Positions 1-6,084 of a stretch of 9,566 nucleotides of DNA are shown here, one piece after another (the first letter of the stretch is position 1; every line of letters begins with the position of its first letter). The notes beneath the pieces were generated by a model. The model ran no database searches. It saw only the letters and a program-made list of their open reading frames with translations, and had not been told where the DNA came from. This DNA is from Thalassotalea_B sp049613795. GTDB taxonomy: Bacteria; Pseudomonadota; Gammaproteobacteria; Enterobacterales; Alteromonadaceae. The translations under genes and the position numbers were made by a program. The stretch lies in contig JBMZCX010000087.1 of NCBI GenBank assembly GCA_049613795.1, positions 1-9,566 of the forward strand. Direction: 5' to 3'.

Positions 1-236
1 CTGGTAATAAAGCGAAAGGTAAAATTTACTACTCGCATACTGAATTCCCTGGTGGACTTAAGCAAATTAGCTTTGAAAAGTTAATTGAAAAAGCACCAGA
101 GCGTGTGATTGAATTCGCAGTAAAAGGTATGTTACCTAAAGGTCCTTTAGGTCGTGAAATGTACCGTAAGCTTAAAGTGTATGCTGGTGCTGAGCACAAG
201 CATGCTGCACAACAACCACAACTTTTGGAGCTGTAA
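1..236 (+). CDS. rplM: 50S ribosomal protein L13, C-terminal part
   Basis: This is the 3' end of the L13 gene; the 5' part lies outside the window. The open frame begins at base 3 and gives about 77 residues ending in a TAA stop at 234-236. L13 is an early-assembly protein of the large ribosomal subunit that binds 23S rRNA. The visible part has the family's C-terminal landmarks: KYIY-type sequence with SHTEFPGGLK, the stretch PERVIEFAVKGMLPKGPLGR, and KLKVYAGAEHKHAAQQPQ, followed by a short hydrophobic end. It agrees closely with the last half of the roughly 142-residue E. coli protein as I remember it. Only 3 bases separate its stop from rpsI, the universal bacterial L13-S9 operon, and the rpsI ribosome binding site lies inside its last codons. 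Confidence 0.97.
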   Translation, partial: GNKAKGKIYYSHTEFPGGLKQISFEKLIEKAPERVIEFAVKGMLPKGPLGREMYRKLKVYAGAEHKHAAQQPQLLEL

Positions 237-239
237 GCA

Positions 240-632
240 ATGGCTGATAATCAATATTACGGTACTGGTCGTCGCAAGAGCTCAACTGCTCGTGTGTTCA
301 TGAAAGCTGGTAACGGTGCAATCACAATTAACAAGCGTGACATTTCTGTATACTTCGGTCGTGAAACGGCTCGTATGGTTGTTCGTCAACCATTAGAGTT
401 AGTTGAAATGTTAGAAAAGTTTGACTTTAACATCACTGTAGTTGGTGGTGGTATTTCTGGTCAAGCTGGTGCAATTCGTCACGGTATTACTCGTGCATTA
501 ATGGAGTTTGATGAAACTTTACGTAGCCCTCTACGTCAAGCTGGTTTCGTTACTCGTGATGCTCGTAAAGTTGAACGTAAGAAAGTTGGTTTACACAAGG
601 CTCGTAAAAAGCCACAATTTTCAAAACGTTAA
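240..632 (+). CDS. rpsI: 30S ribosomal protein S9
   Basis: This encodes S9 of the small ribosomal subunit, whose basic C-terminal tail reaches toward the P-site tRNA. The 130-residue product has the same length as E. coli S9 and keeps the N-terminal YYGTGRRKSS motif, the YFGRETARMVVRQPLELV block, the central GGGISGQAGAIRHGITRAL signature (about residues 69-87) and the basic tail ending KKPQFSKR. The ATG at 240 is supported by GGAG at 227-230, 9 bases upstream and inside the end of rplM, so the two genes are probably cotranscribed and translationally linked. A strong terminator follows within 20 bases of the stop and closes the ribosomal operon. Nothing in the protein is unusual. Confidence 0.99.
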   Translation: MADNQYYGTGRRKSSTARVFMKAGNGAITINKRDISVYFGRETARMVVRQPLELVEMLEKFDFNITVVGGGISGQAGAIRHGITRALMEFDETLRSPLRQAGFVTRDARKVERKKVGLHKARKKPQFSKR

Positions 633-649
633 TATTTTATTTATCGTTC

Positions 650-679
650 AAAAAGCCGACATTTATGTCGGCTTTTTTA
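650..679 (+). terminator. Rho-independent terminator of rplM-rpsI
   Basis: Bases 650-660 (AAAAAGCCGAC) pair perfectly with 667-677 (GTCGGCTTTTT) around a 6-base ATTTAT loop. The right arm carries the T-run (673-678) and the left arm the matching A-run, so it may also work on the opposite strand. It starts 17 bases after the rpsI stop. Confidence 0.93.
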
Positions 680-946
680 TTGCTCTTTTTTCACAATAGC
701 CACAAAAATAAATAGTTAAGTGTTGATTAAAGTACTCAAAGGCAACGTTGCTCTTAACCCCCGTAGTCAGCTATTAATTAATCGGGCACTTTGACTTAAT
801 TTCTTTTTCCTACGTACAACCTGATCACAAACTTATAAAATGACATTGAATTTGTTTTAAAAACACACAGATTTTTTGCTGTTTACTGTAAAGTAAAAAT
901 AAAGAGCATTTATTCTTATCTATCTGAGCTCTCAGTGAAATTTCCC
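680..946. other. AT-rich intergenic spacer without a gene
   Basis: No supportable coding frame or RNA gene is seen between the rpsI terminator and the petABC promoter. It does contain small symmetric elements: a palindrome GCAACGTTGC at 742-751; a 6-bp complementary pair TCAAAG (736-741) and CTTTGA (789-794) enclosing CCCG (760-763) and CGGG (783-786); TTTACTGTAAA at 882-892 followed by a further GTAAA at 893-897; and CTGAG-CT-CTCAG at 924-935. Some of these could be operators for petABC control. All are short enough to occur by chance in sequence this AT-rich, and none matches an FNR-type TTGAT-N4-ATCAA site. A TTGACT at 791-796 has only a poor -10 partner. Confidence 0.6.
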
Positions 947-975
947 TTGTAAAAAATAGGGCTTTTCTTTATGAT
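947..975 (+). promoter_or_regulatory. Probable sigma70 promoter of petABC
   Basis: A -35 box TTGTAA (947-952, 4 of 6 to consensus) is separated by exactly 17 bases from a -10 box TATGAT (970-975, 5 of 6). Transcription would begin near 982, leaving a leader of about 105 bases before petA. It is the best promoter-like pair I found in the 450-bp spacer. It is inferred from sequence only. Confidence 0.5.
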
Positions 976-1014
976 CGTAAAAATTTTTTTGTCGCTAGTT
1001 TGTTTGAATAAAAG

Positions 1015-1048
1015 CTCGAATACTGCTTTATTTAAGCTGAGTATCGAG
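1015..1048 (+). promoter_or_regulatory. Bulged hairpin in the petABC leader
   Basis: CTCG (1015-1018) pairs with CGAG (1045-1048). After a bulged A at 1019, ATACT (1020-1024) pairs with AGTAT (1040-1044). GCTT (1025-1028) pairs with AAGC (1034-1037) around a TATTT loop, with TG (1038-1039) bulged. The total is 13 base pairs with a bulge on each side. On the + strand it is followed by AAAATTT, not a T-run, so it does not look like a terminator. It ends 38 bases before the petA start and 27 bases before its ribosome binding site. It could affect mRNA stability, bind a protein or small RNA, or, as DNA, be a repressor site. Confidence 0.5.
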
Positions 1049-1086
1049 AAAATTTATTTAAATAGAATAATAATTGGAGATGTTGG

Positions 1087-1677
1087 ATGAGCAATGCGCC
1101 CGTGAATAACGGCCGTCGACGCTTTTTAACTGCAGCTACTTCGGTAGTTGGTGGTGTAGGTGTTGTCGGTGTAGCTGTGCCTTTCATTGGATCCTGGAAC
1201 CCAAGTGCTCGCGCGAAAGCGGCGGGTGCTCCAGTTGAAGTCAATGTAAGCAAAATACAGCCTGGTCAATTAATTCGTGCCGAATGGCGCGGTAAACCTG
1301 TGTATGTAATACGACGTACAGAAGAAACGTTGAGCGCGTTAGCTTCGCATGAAGGTCAATTGCGCGACCCTCAGTCAGCGGAACCTCAGCAGCCTGAATA
1401 CGCTGCAAATGCTCATCGCTCAATTAAGCCTGAATTTATGGTGGCATTAGGGGTTTGTACTCACTTAGGCTGCGCACCGACTTACCATAAAGACGATTTT
1501 TCTGAAATTGTGGAAGGCGTTAAAGACGGATTTTTCTGTCCGTGTCACGGTTCTAAATTTGATATGGCTGGCCGTGTATTTCAAGGGGTGCCTGCACCGT
1601 TAAACCTTGTTGTACCTGAGCACTCATTCCCAACGGATGGCACCTTAATTATTGGTGTCGGCCAAGGAGATGCATAA
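1087..1677 (+). CDS. petA: Ubiquinol-cytochrome c reductase Rieske iron-sulfur subunit
   Basis: This is the [2Fe-2S] subunit of the cytochrome bc1 complex. It takes the first electron from quinol at the Qo site of cytochrome b and passes it to cytochrome c1 on the periplasmic side. The 196-residue protein begins with a twin-arginine signal (GRRRFLT, residues 9-15) and a hydrophobic segment (about 17-38) that normally stays as the membrane anchor. The Rieske domain has box I CTHLGC (124-129) and box II CPCHGS (151-156). C124, H126, C151 and H154 should ligate the cluster, and C129-C153 should form the stabilising disulfide. All are present. The start has GGAG at 1076-1079, 7 bases upstream. 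The stop overlaps the petB start by one base (TAATG), and AAGGAG for petB (1664-1669) lies inside petA, so translation is probably coupled. Confidence 0.97.
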   Translation: MSNAPVNNGRRRFLTAATSVVGGVGVVGVAVPFIGSWNPSARAKAAGAPVEVNVSKIQPGQLIRAEWRGKPVYVIRRTEETLSALASHEGQLRDPQSAEPQQPEYAANAHRSIKPEFMVALGVCTHLGCAPTYHKDDFSEIVEGVKDGFFCPCHGSKFDMAGRVFQGVPAPLNLVVPEHSFPTDGTLIIGVGQGDA

Positions 1678-2939
1678 TGAATAATTTTATGGCTTGGATC
1701 GAAAAACGCTTACCTCTCATGGACGCCATGAACAAGCATGCTGCACAATACCCAGCACCTAAAAATTTCAATTTTTGGTATGTGTTTGGTATTTTAGCAA
1801 GTGTTATTCTTGTTAACCAAATTGTTACGGGTATTTGGCTAACCATGAACTATGAACCATCTGGCGCAGGAGCATTTGCGTCAATCGAATACATCATGCG
1901 TGATGTTGATTATGGTTGGTTACTTCGCTATATGCACTCTACGGGGGCATCAGCCTTCTTTATTGTTATCTATATGCATATGTTCCGCGGTTTAATGTAT
2001 GGTTCTTACCAAAAACCTCGTGAGCTATTATGGATATTCGGCATGTTCATTTTCCTTGTCTTGATGGCAGAAGCTTTTATGGGCTACTTGTTACCTTGGG
2101 GTAATATGTCGTACTGGGGCGCACAAGTAATTATCTCATTGTTTGGTGCAATCCCTGTTGTTGGGGAAGAATTAACGATTTGGATTAAAGGTGACTATGT
2201 TATCTCTGGTGCTACCTTAAACCGCTTCTTCGCTTTACACGTTATTGCTTTACCGTTGGTATTAGTTGTTTTAGTGTTCTTACATATTCTTGCATTGCAT
2301 GAAGTAGGCTCTAATAACCCTGATGGTACTGATATTAAAAAACCTAAAGGTAGTGTTCCTCCTGAAGAGTTAAGTAAGTTTACTTTCCATAAACAATACT
2401 CAGAAAAATACGATATTGTTGATGCTGTGCCATTTCACCCGTATTACACCGTTAAAGATTTAGTCGCAGTTGTGCTGTTTTTAATTGTGTTTTCTTGGGT
2501 AATGTTCTTTGCACCAGAAGGTGGTGGTTACTTTATTGAGGCGCCAAACTTTGAACCCGCTAACGGTTTAAAAACACCTGAGCACATTGTGCCGGTTTGG
2601 TACTTTGGTCCGTTCTTTACTATTTTACGTGTTATTCCAGACAAGCTTTTCGGTATGATTGGTATGTTTGCTGCTATTGGTATGCTGTTCGCTTTACCAT
2701 GGTTTGACCGTGGTATTGTTAAGTCAATCCGTTTCCGTAGTAAAACCCATTTATTAAACTTAACTCAGTTTGCTATTTGTTTTATTGTGCTAGGTGTTTT
2801 AGGGACATTGCCTGCTACTGACTTTTTAAATATGGTTGGTCGTATTGCAAGTTTAGGTTACTTTGGCTTCTTTATTGCGCTTTGGTTTTATAGTAAAAAC
2901 GAAAAAACTAAGCCAGTACCAGAGAGGGTGTCAGGATAA
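1677..2939 (+). CDS. petB: Cytochrome b subunit of the bc1 complex
   Basis: This is the membrane core of the bc1 complex, carrying both b hemes and the Qo and Qi quinone sites. The 420-residue protein is a full-length fused cytochrome b with about eight membrane helices. Heme ligands are H87 and H101 in helix B (RYMHSTG; YMHMFRG) and H188 and H203 in helix D (FFALHV; FLHILALHE), followed by the usual HEVGSNNPDG. The helix D histidines are 15 apart, one more than the 14 of mitochondrial and Rhodobacter proteins. The Qo motif reads P306-V-W-Y309 in PEHIVPVWYFGPF, so valine replaces the glutamate of the usual PEWY. The codon is clearly GTT. The gene overlaps petA and petC by one base each. Although sometimes called petB, it covers both the b6-like and subunit IV-like regions. 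Confidence 0.97.
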   Translation: MNNFMAWIEKRLPLMDAMNKHAAQYPAPKNFNFWYVFGILASVILVNQIVTGIWLTMNYEPSGAGAFASIEYIMRDVDYGWLLRYMHSTGASAFFIVIYMHMFRGLMYGSYQKPRELLWIFGMFIFLVLMAEAFMGYLLPWGNMSYWGAQVIISLFGAIPVVGEELTIWIKGDYVISGATLNRFFALHVIALPLVLVVLVFLHILALHEVGSNNPDGTDIKKPKGSVPPEELSKFTFHKQYSEKYDIVDAVPFHPYYTVKDLVAVVLFLIVFSWVMFFAPEGGGYFIEAPNFEPANGLKTPEHIVPVWYFGPFFTILRVIPDKLFGMIGMFAAIGMLFALPWFDRGIVKSIRFRSKTHLLNLTQFAICFIVLGVLGTLPATDFLNMVGRIASLGYFGFFIALWFYSKNEKTKPVPERVSG

Positions 2940-3637
2940 TGAAAAAATTTATTATTGCAATATTAGCTGTTTTACCTACTTTGGTATTTGCTTCAGGCCC
3001 AAGTTTATCGCTAGATAGTCCAAATAATGACTTGGCAGATAAAGAGTCTTTGAAACGTGGTTTTAAATCATACATTAATTATTGTTTAGCTTGTCATCAG
3101 CTGAAGTATCAGCGTTACAATCGAACGTTTACTGATTTAGGTATTGATGAAAAAGAAGGCGTTGCTAACTGGATGCCAACAGGTGAAAAACCAGGTGATC
3201 ATATTACTAACACTATGCCTGCAAAAGAAGCAGCGAAATGGTTTGGTACAACACCGCCTGATTTAACCTTGGAAACGCGTTTTAGAAGCCCTGAGTATGT
3301 TTATACTTACTTGCGTTCATTTTATACGGATCCAAATCGTCCGTTTGGCGTGAACAACAAGCTATTTAAAGACGTAGGTATGCCGCACGTATTGCAAAAT
3401 TTGCAAGGTGTACAAACGTTGGATGAACACGGTAATTTGTTACCTGCTACGGGTGGTAAAATGTCACCTGAACAGTACGACAACTTTGTACGTGATTTAA
3501 CCAACTTCTTAGAATATGTGTCTGAACCTAACAAACTAGAGCGAGAAGCTTTAGGCTATTGGGTGATAGGGTTTTTAGTTATTTTACTAATCTTTGCATA
3601 TTTATTGAAAGTTGAATATTGGAGAGATGTACACTAA
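2939..3637 (+). CDS. petC: Cytochrome c1 of the bc1 complex
   Basis: This is the heme c subunit that takes electrons from the Rieske protein and hands them to soluble or membrane cytochrome c. The 232-residue protein has a cleavable signal peptide (about residues 1-18, MKKFIIAILA onward, cleavage probably near FASG), one heme attachment motif C49-L-A-C52-H53, the TPPDLTLE segment (105-112), and VGMPHVL with M148 as likely sixth heme ligand. A C-terminal membrane anchor (about 207-223) ends in the typical EYWRDVH. Its ATG overlaps the petB stop (TAATG). A purine-rich GAGAGGG lies 10 bases upstream, and a closer AGGA is only 2 bases away, so initiation probably depends on coupling to petB. A GC-rich hairpin follows. 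Confidence 0.96.
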   Translation: MKKFIIAILAVLPTLVFASGPSLSLDSPNNDLADKESLKRGFKSYINYCLACHQLKYQRYNRTFTDLGIDEKEGVANWMPTGEKPGDHITNTMPAKEAAKWFGTTPPDLTLETRFRSPEYVYTYLRSFYTDPNRPFGVNNKLFKDVGMPHVLQNLQGVQTLDEHGNLLPATGGKMSPEQYDNFVRDLTNFLEYVSEPNKLEREALGYWVIGFLVILLIFAYLLKVEYWRDVH

Positions 3638-3668
3638 TTAGAAAATAATTAGATACGCATTTTTCTTT

Positions 3669-3690
3669 GGGGGCATTTGCCCCCTTTATT
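3669..3690 (+). terminator. Terminator-like hairpin between petC and sspA
   Basis: GGGGGC (3669-3674) pairs with GCCCCC (3679-3684) around ATTT, and TTTATT follows. The stem is strong but the T-tract is interrupted, so termination may be partial and allow some petABC read-through into sspAB. The sspA start is 33 bases after this site, leaving little room for a separate promoter after the hairpin. A TATATT at 3696-3701 could be a -10 box, but I see no convincing -35 for it. Confidence 0.75.
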
Positions 3691-3722
3691 AGTTTTATAT
3701 TATTTGAATTATTGGAGGCGAA

Positions 3723-4364
3723 ATGGCCGTTGCTGCAAACAAACGCTCTGTGATGACGTTATATTCTCACGCAGATAACATGTATAGCCATCAAACACGT
3801 ATTGTGTTGGCGGAAAAAGGCGTTGGTGTAGACATACATTTAGTAGACTTGGCTAACTTGCCTGAAGACCTACTAGATTTAAACCCTTACGGTACAGTTC
3901 CTACTTTAATTGACCGCGAATTAGCATTGTACGAAGCGTCAATTATTATTGAATACTTAGATGAGCGTTTTCCTCATCCGCCACTAATGCCAGTTTATCC
4001 TGTGTCTCGTGGTCGTAGTCGATTAATGATGCACCGCATTGAGAATGACTGGTACAGTTTAGCTAAAATTATTCTAGACGGCCCAGCTAACAAAGCTGAA
4101 AAGGCGCGTTTAGAACTTAAAGAAAGCTTATTAAGTGTTGCACCTATTTTAAATGAAGCACCTTACTTTATGAGTGAAGAGTTTAGTTTAGTTGACTGCT
4201 ATTTAGCACCACTATTATGGCGCTTACCTACTATGGGAATAGAGCTTGATGGTCAAGGTTCTAAAGAACTTAAAACCTATATGCTTAAATTGTTTGAACG
4301 TGAATCATTTCAAGCGTCTTTAACTGAAGCTGAGCGTGAATTACGTTTTGGTCACGAAGGCTAA
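3723..4364 (+). CDS. sspA: Stringent starvation protein A
   Basis: SspA binds RNA polymerase and, in E. coli, lowers H-NS levels and supports acid and stationary-phase tolerance. It has a glutathione-transferase fold but is not known as an enzyme. The 213-residue product closely follows E. coli SspA from the first residues (MAVAANKRSVMTL). The thioredoxin-like N-terminal domain (about 10-85) has NPYGTVPTLIDRE and YEASIIIEYLDERFP. The exposed P84-H85-P86 patch, reported as needed for function in E. coli, is at the same numbering. The all-helical C-terminal domain includes EEFSLVDCYLAPLLWRLP (152-169). The ATG is supported by GGAGG at 3714-3718, only 4 bases away. It overlaps sspB by one base, so the two form an operon, perhaps also fed from petABC. 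Confidence 0.97.
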   Translation: MAVAANKRSVMTLYSHADNMYSHQTRIVLAEKGVGVDIHLVDLANLPEDLLDLNPYGTVPTLIDRELALYEASIIIEYLDERFPHPPLMPVYPVSRGRSRLMMHRIENDWYSLAKIILDGPANKAEKARLELKESLLSVAPILNEAPYFMSEEFSLVDCYLAPLLWRLPTMGIELDGQGSKELKTYMLKLFERESFQASLTEAERELRFGHEG

Positions 4365-4825
4365 TGACTGACACAATGACATCAACTAAGCCTTATATTG
4401 TTAGGGCTTTTTATGATTGGATTTCAGACAACCAATTAACCCCTTACGTGGTTGTTGATGTATCTGTTTACGGTGTATTGGTGCCAATGGCATTTGTAAG
4501 TGATGGCCAAATTACACTGAATATTTCATCATCAGCGGTTGGTGCCATTTCGATGCAAGGCGAGCAAATTGAGTTTAGTGCGCGTTTTTCTGGCAAGTTA
4601 GAGCACTTAGTGATCCCTTATGGGGCTATTGGTGCTATTTACGCGAAAGAAAATGGTGCAGGTACGCAATTAGCTATTGAACACCCTGAAGTTGAAGAAA
4701 GTTCAGTGCAAAATAACTCTACCAATGAGTTGAAAAGCGTTGTAAGCTCATCTAGTGAATCGAAAGCACAGACGTCTGAAAGCAAAAGTGATAAACCAAG
4801 GCCTAGTCTTAAAGTGATAAAATAG
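4364..4825 (+). CDS. sspB: Stringent starvation protein B, ClpXP adaptor
   Basis: SspB binds ssrA-tagged peptides released from stalled ribosomes and delivers them to the ClpXP protease. The 153-residue protein has the conserved substrate-binding domain at about residues 10-112: KPYIVRAFYDWISDNQLTPYVVVDV, then DGQITLNIS and the family hallmark AIYAKENGAGTQ. Next comes a poorly conserved linker rich in serine, glutamate and asparagine (about 113-143). The C-terminal tail RPSLKVIK is equivalent to the ClpX-binding peptide (RPALRVVK in E. coli), so both functional ends are intact. The ATG shares one base with the sspA stop (TAATG), and GAAGG is only 3 bases away, suggesting coupled translation. 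A second in-frame ATG at 4376 is a less likely start. A terminator follows 34 bases after the stop. Confidence 0.96.
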   Translation: MTDTMTSTKPYIVRAFYDWISDNQLTPYVVVDVSVYGVLVPMAFVSDGQITLNISSSAVGAISMQGEQIEFSARFSGKLEHLVIPYGAIGAIYAKENGAGTQLAIEHPEVEESSVQNNSTNELKSVVSSSSESKAQTSESKSDKPRPSLKVIK

Positions 4826-4849
4826 CGTTAATAATTAATTTAATTAACG
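4826..4849. repeat. AT-rich inverted repeat after sspB
   Basis: CGTTAAT (4826-4832) and ATTAACG (4843-4849) are perfect inverted copies around a 10-base AT-only loop, beginning at the base after the sspB stop and ending just before the terminator stem. It may simply stabilise the 3' end of the transcript. Its function is unknown. Confidence 0.5.
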
Positions 4850-4858
4850 ATTACAAAT

Positions 4859-4881
4859 AATCCACCTTTTGGTGGATTTTT
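4859..4881 (+). terminator. Terminator between converging sspB and dolP
   Basis: AATCCACC (4859-4866) pairs with GGTGGATT (4871-4878) around TTTT and runs into TTTTT (4877-4881). On the other strand the same stem is followed by TTATTT, so it probably also ends the lpoA-yraN-diaA-dolP transcript. Confidence 0.92.
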
Positions 4882-4905
4882 CATTCATAGCTTATTAAAT
4901 ATTTG

Positions 4906-5481
4906 CTATTTTTCGGTGTATTCAAACATTTTAAAGACGCGGTTAACACCGCTTACATGACGTGCAATTTCAACAGCTTTATCACCATCACGTTGATTAA
5001 TTAAGCCCATTAAGAAAACTTCGCCATTTTCTGTGATCACTTTTACATTAGTCGCATCAAGTGAATCACTATTAAAAATAGCCGTTTTAACTTTTGACGT
5101 TAACCAAACATCATTACTACGTGTGGTTAAAGCGGTTACATTACTAATACGCACCTGATTATGAATTTGTTGAACGCCGTCAATTTTTTCAATCGTTTTA
5201 ATGGCAAGGTTTTTCAGATAAGCATTAGGCGCTTGGCCGACGACTAATACACTGCCATTTAGACTAACGACCTGTAAATTGGTGTTATCTGTTAGGCCTT
5301 CAATTTTATTGAGTGCACTATGAGCGTCTAGCTCTACCTGTTGGTCGTTTAGCTGCGTGCCGATTGTTCGGTTATCACTAACAACGGTAGCGCCACCAAC
5401 AACCCCAATAACTGCTGCTGCGATGCACCCTTGTAATAAAAAAGCCGTAGAAGCAGCAATAATCACTTGAGATAATTTCAT
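4906..5481 (-). CDS. dolP: Two-BON-domain outer-membrane lipoprotein DolP
   Basis: This matches DolP (formerly YraP), an outer-membrane lipoprotein that binds anionic phospholipid, gathers at division sites and supports envelope integrity and BAM activity in E. coli. The 191-residue precursor has a signal peptide with lipobox LLQGC (lipidated Cys19). Residue +2 is isoleucine, not aspartate, so outer-membrane sorting is expected. Two BON domains follow: BON1 at about 47-113 (NLQVVSLNGSVLVVGQAPN) and BON2 at about 122-189 (VKVITENGEVFLMGLI). W126 in NDVWLTSKV sits where E. coli DolP has a membrane-contacting tryptophan. It starts one base after the diaA stop (TAAGATG), the last gene of a four-gene unit. 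I looked for a sigma-E promoter in the 3' end of diaA and saw no convincing one. Confidence 0.95.
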   Translation of the reverse strand: MKLSQVIIAASTAFLLQGCIAAAVIGVVGGATVVSDNRTIGTQLNDQQVELDAHSALNKIEGLTDNTNLQVVSLNGSVLVVGQAPNAYLKNLAIKTIEKIDGVQQIHNQVRISNVTALTTRSNDVWLTSKVKTAIFNSDSLDATNVKVITENGEVFLMGLINQRDGDKAVEIARHVSGVNRVFKMFEYTEK

Positions 5482-5482
5482 C

Positions 5483-6073
5483 TTAGTTTTCTTCTTGTGG
5501 GAATAAAGTTGTGTCTATGATGTCACATAAGCAATGGATAGCGACTAAATGCACTTCCTGAATACGGGCTGTTCGTGCTGATGGCACACGAATTTCAACA
5601 TCATTTTCACCTAGTAGACCTGCAATGTCGCCACCGTCTTTACCCGTTAAGGCTATAATTGGCATATCACGAGCTACTGCCGCTTCAATTGCCTTAATAA
5701 CATTGCTTGAGTTACCGCTAGTTGAAATAGCAAGAAGGACATCGCCTTGGTTACCTAACGCACGTACTTGTTTTGAAAATACTTCATCCCAATGATAGTC
5801 ATTGGCAATAGAGGTGAGCGTTGAACTGTCGGTTGTTAGTGCGATAGCAGGTAAACTTGGGCGTTCAGTTTCATAGCGGTTAAGTAATTCAGCTGAGAAA
5901 TGCTGGGCATCAGCAGCTGAGCCACCATTACCACACGCAAGTATTTTATGACCGTTAAGTAAACACTGAACCATGATCATGCCAGCATGTTCAAGTGGCG
6001 CTGCGAGTACTTCACTTGCCGCAATTTTTGTTTGAATACTTTCTGTAAAGTTACTTTTAATTCGATCAAGCAT
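5483..6073 (-). CDS. diaA: SIS-domain protein, DiaA / phosphoheptose isomerase-like
   Basis: By position (between yraN and dolP) and C-terminus this is DiaA, the tetrameric DnaA-binding protein that promotes timely initiation at oriC. The 196-residue protein is one SIS domain: CGNGGSAADAQHF (47-59), SLPAIALTTD (73-82), LLAISTSGNSSNVIKAI (113-129) and ALTGKDGG (141-148). L190 and F191 in TLFP match in number the E. coli DiaA residues implicated in DnaA contact. Unlike E. coli DiaA, it keeps the residues of the heptose isomerase GmhA: H58 and E62 (HFSAE), Q172 and H180 (RIQEVHLVAIH). Sedoheptulose-7-phosphate isomerase activity is therefore possible, and many databases would call it gmhA. It starts 11 bases after yraN with only a weak GAG upstream and ends one base before dolP. 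The family is certain; which of the two roles it has is not. Confidence 0.9.
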   Translation of the reverse strand: MLDRIKSNFTESIQTKIAASEVLAAPLEHAGMIMVQCLLNGHKILACGNGGSAADAQHFSAELLNRYETERPSLPAIALTTDSSTLTSIANDYHWDEVFSKQVRALGNQGDVLLAISTSGNSSNVIKAIEAAVARDMPIIALTGKDGGDIAGLLGENDVEIRVPSARTARIQEVHLVAIHCLCDIIDTTLFPQEEN

Positions 6074-6084
6074 GGGTGTTATTC

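Noticed and set aside
508..699. A 63-codon + strand frame inside and past rpsI
   Set aside because: It is out of frame with rpsI, runs through the terminator and has no recognisable protein features.
944..966. CCCT...AGGG followed by TTTTC as a terminator in the spacer
   Set aside because: The stem is only 4 pairs with a 10-base loop, and it lies within the better-supported promoter.
1080..1109. A 9-codon upstream frame beginning at ATG 1080 and overlapping the petA start
   Set aside because: The GGAG at 1076-1079 touches this ATG with no spacing, while it is ideally placed for petA ATG 1087.
1032..1423. - strand frames opposite petA
   Set aside because: They lie entirely against a certain Rieske gene, are low-complexity and have no ribosome binding site or family match.
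4887..4909. ATAGC...GCTAT inverted repeat at the dolP stop codon
   Set aside because: It has five pairs around an AT-only loop in AT-rich sequence. The nearby 4859-4881 hairpin already explains termination.
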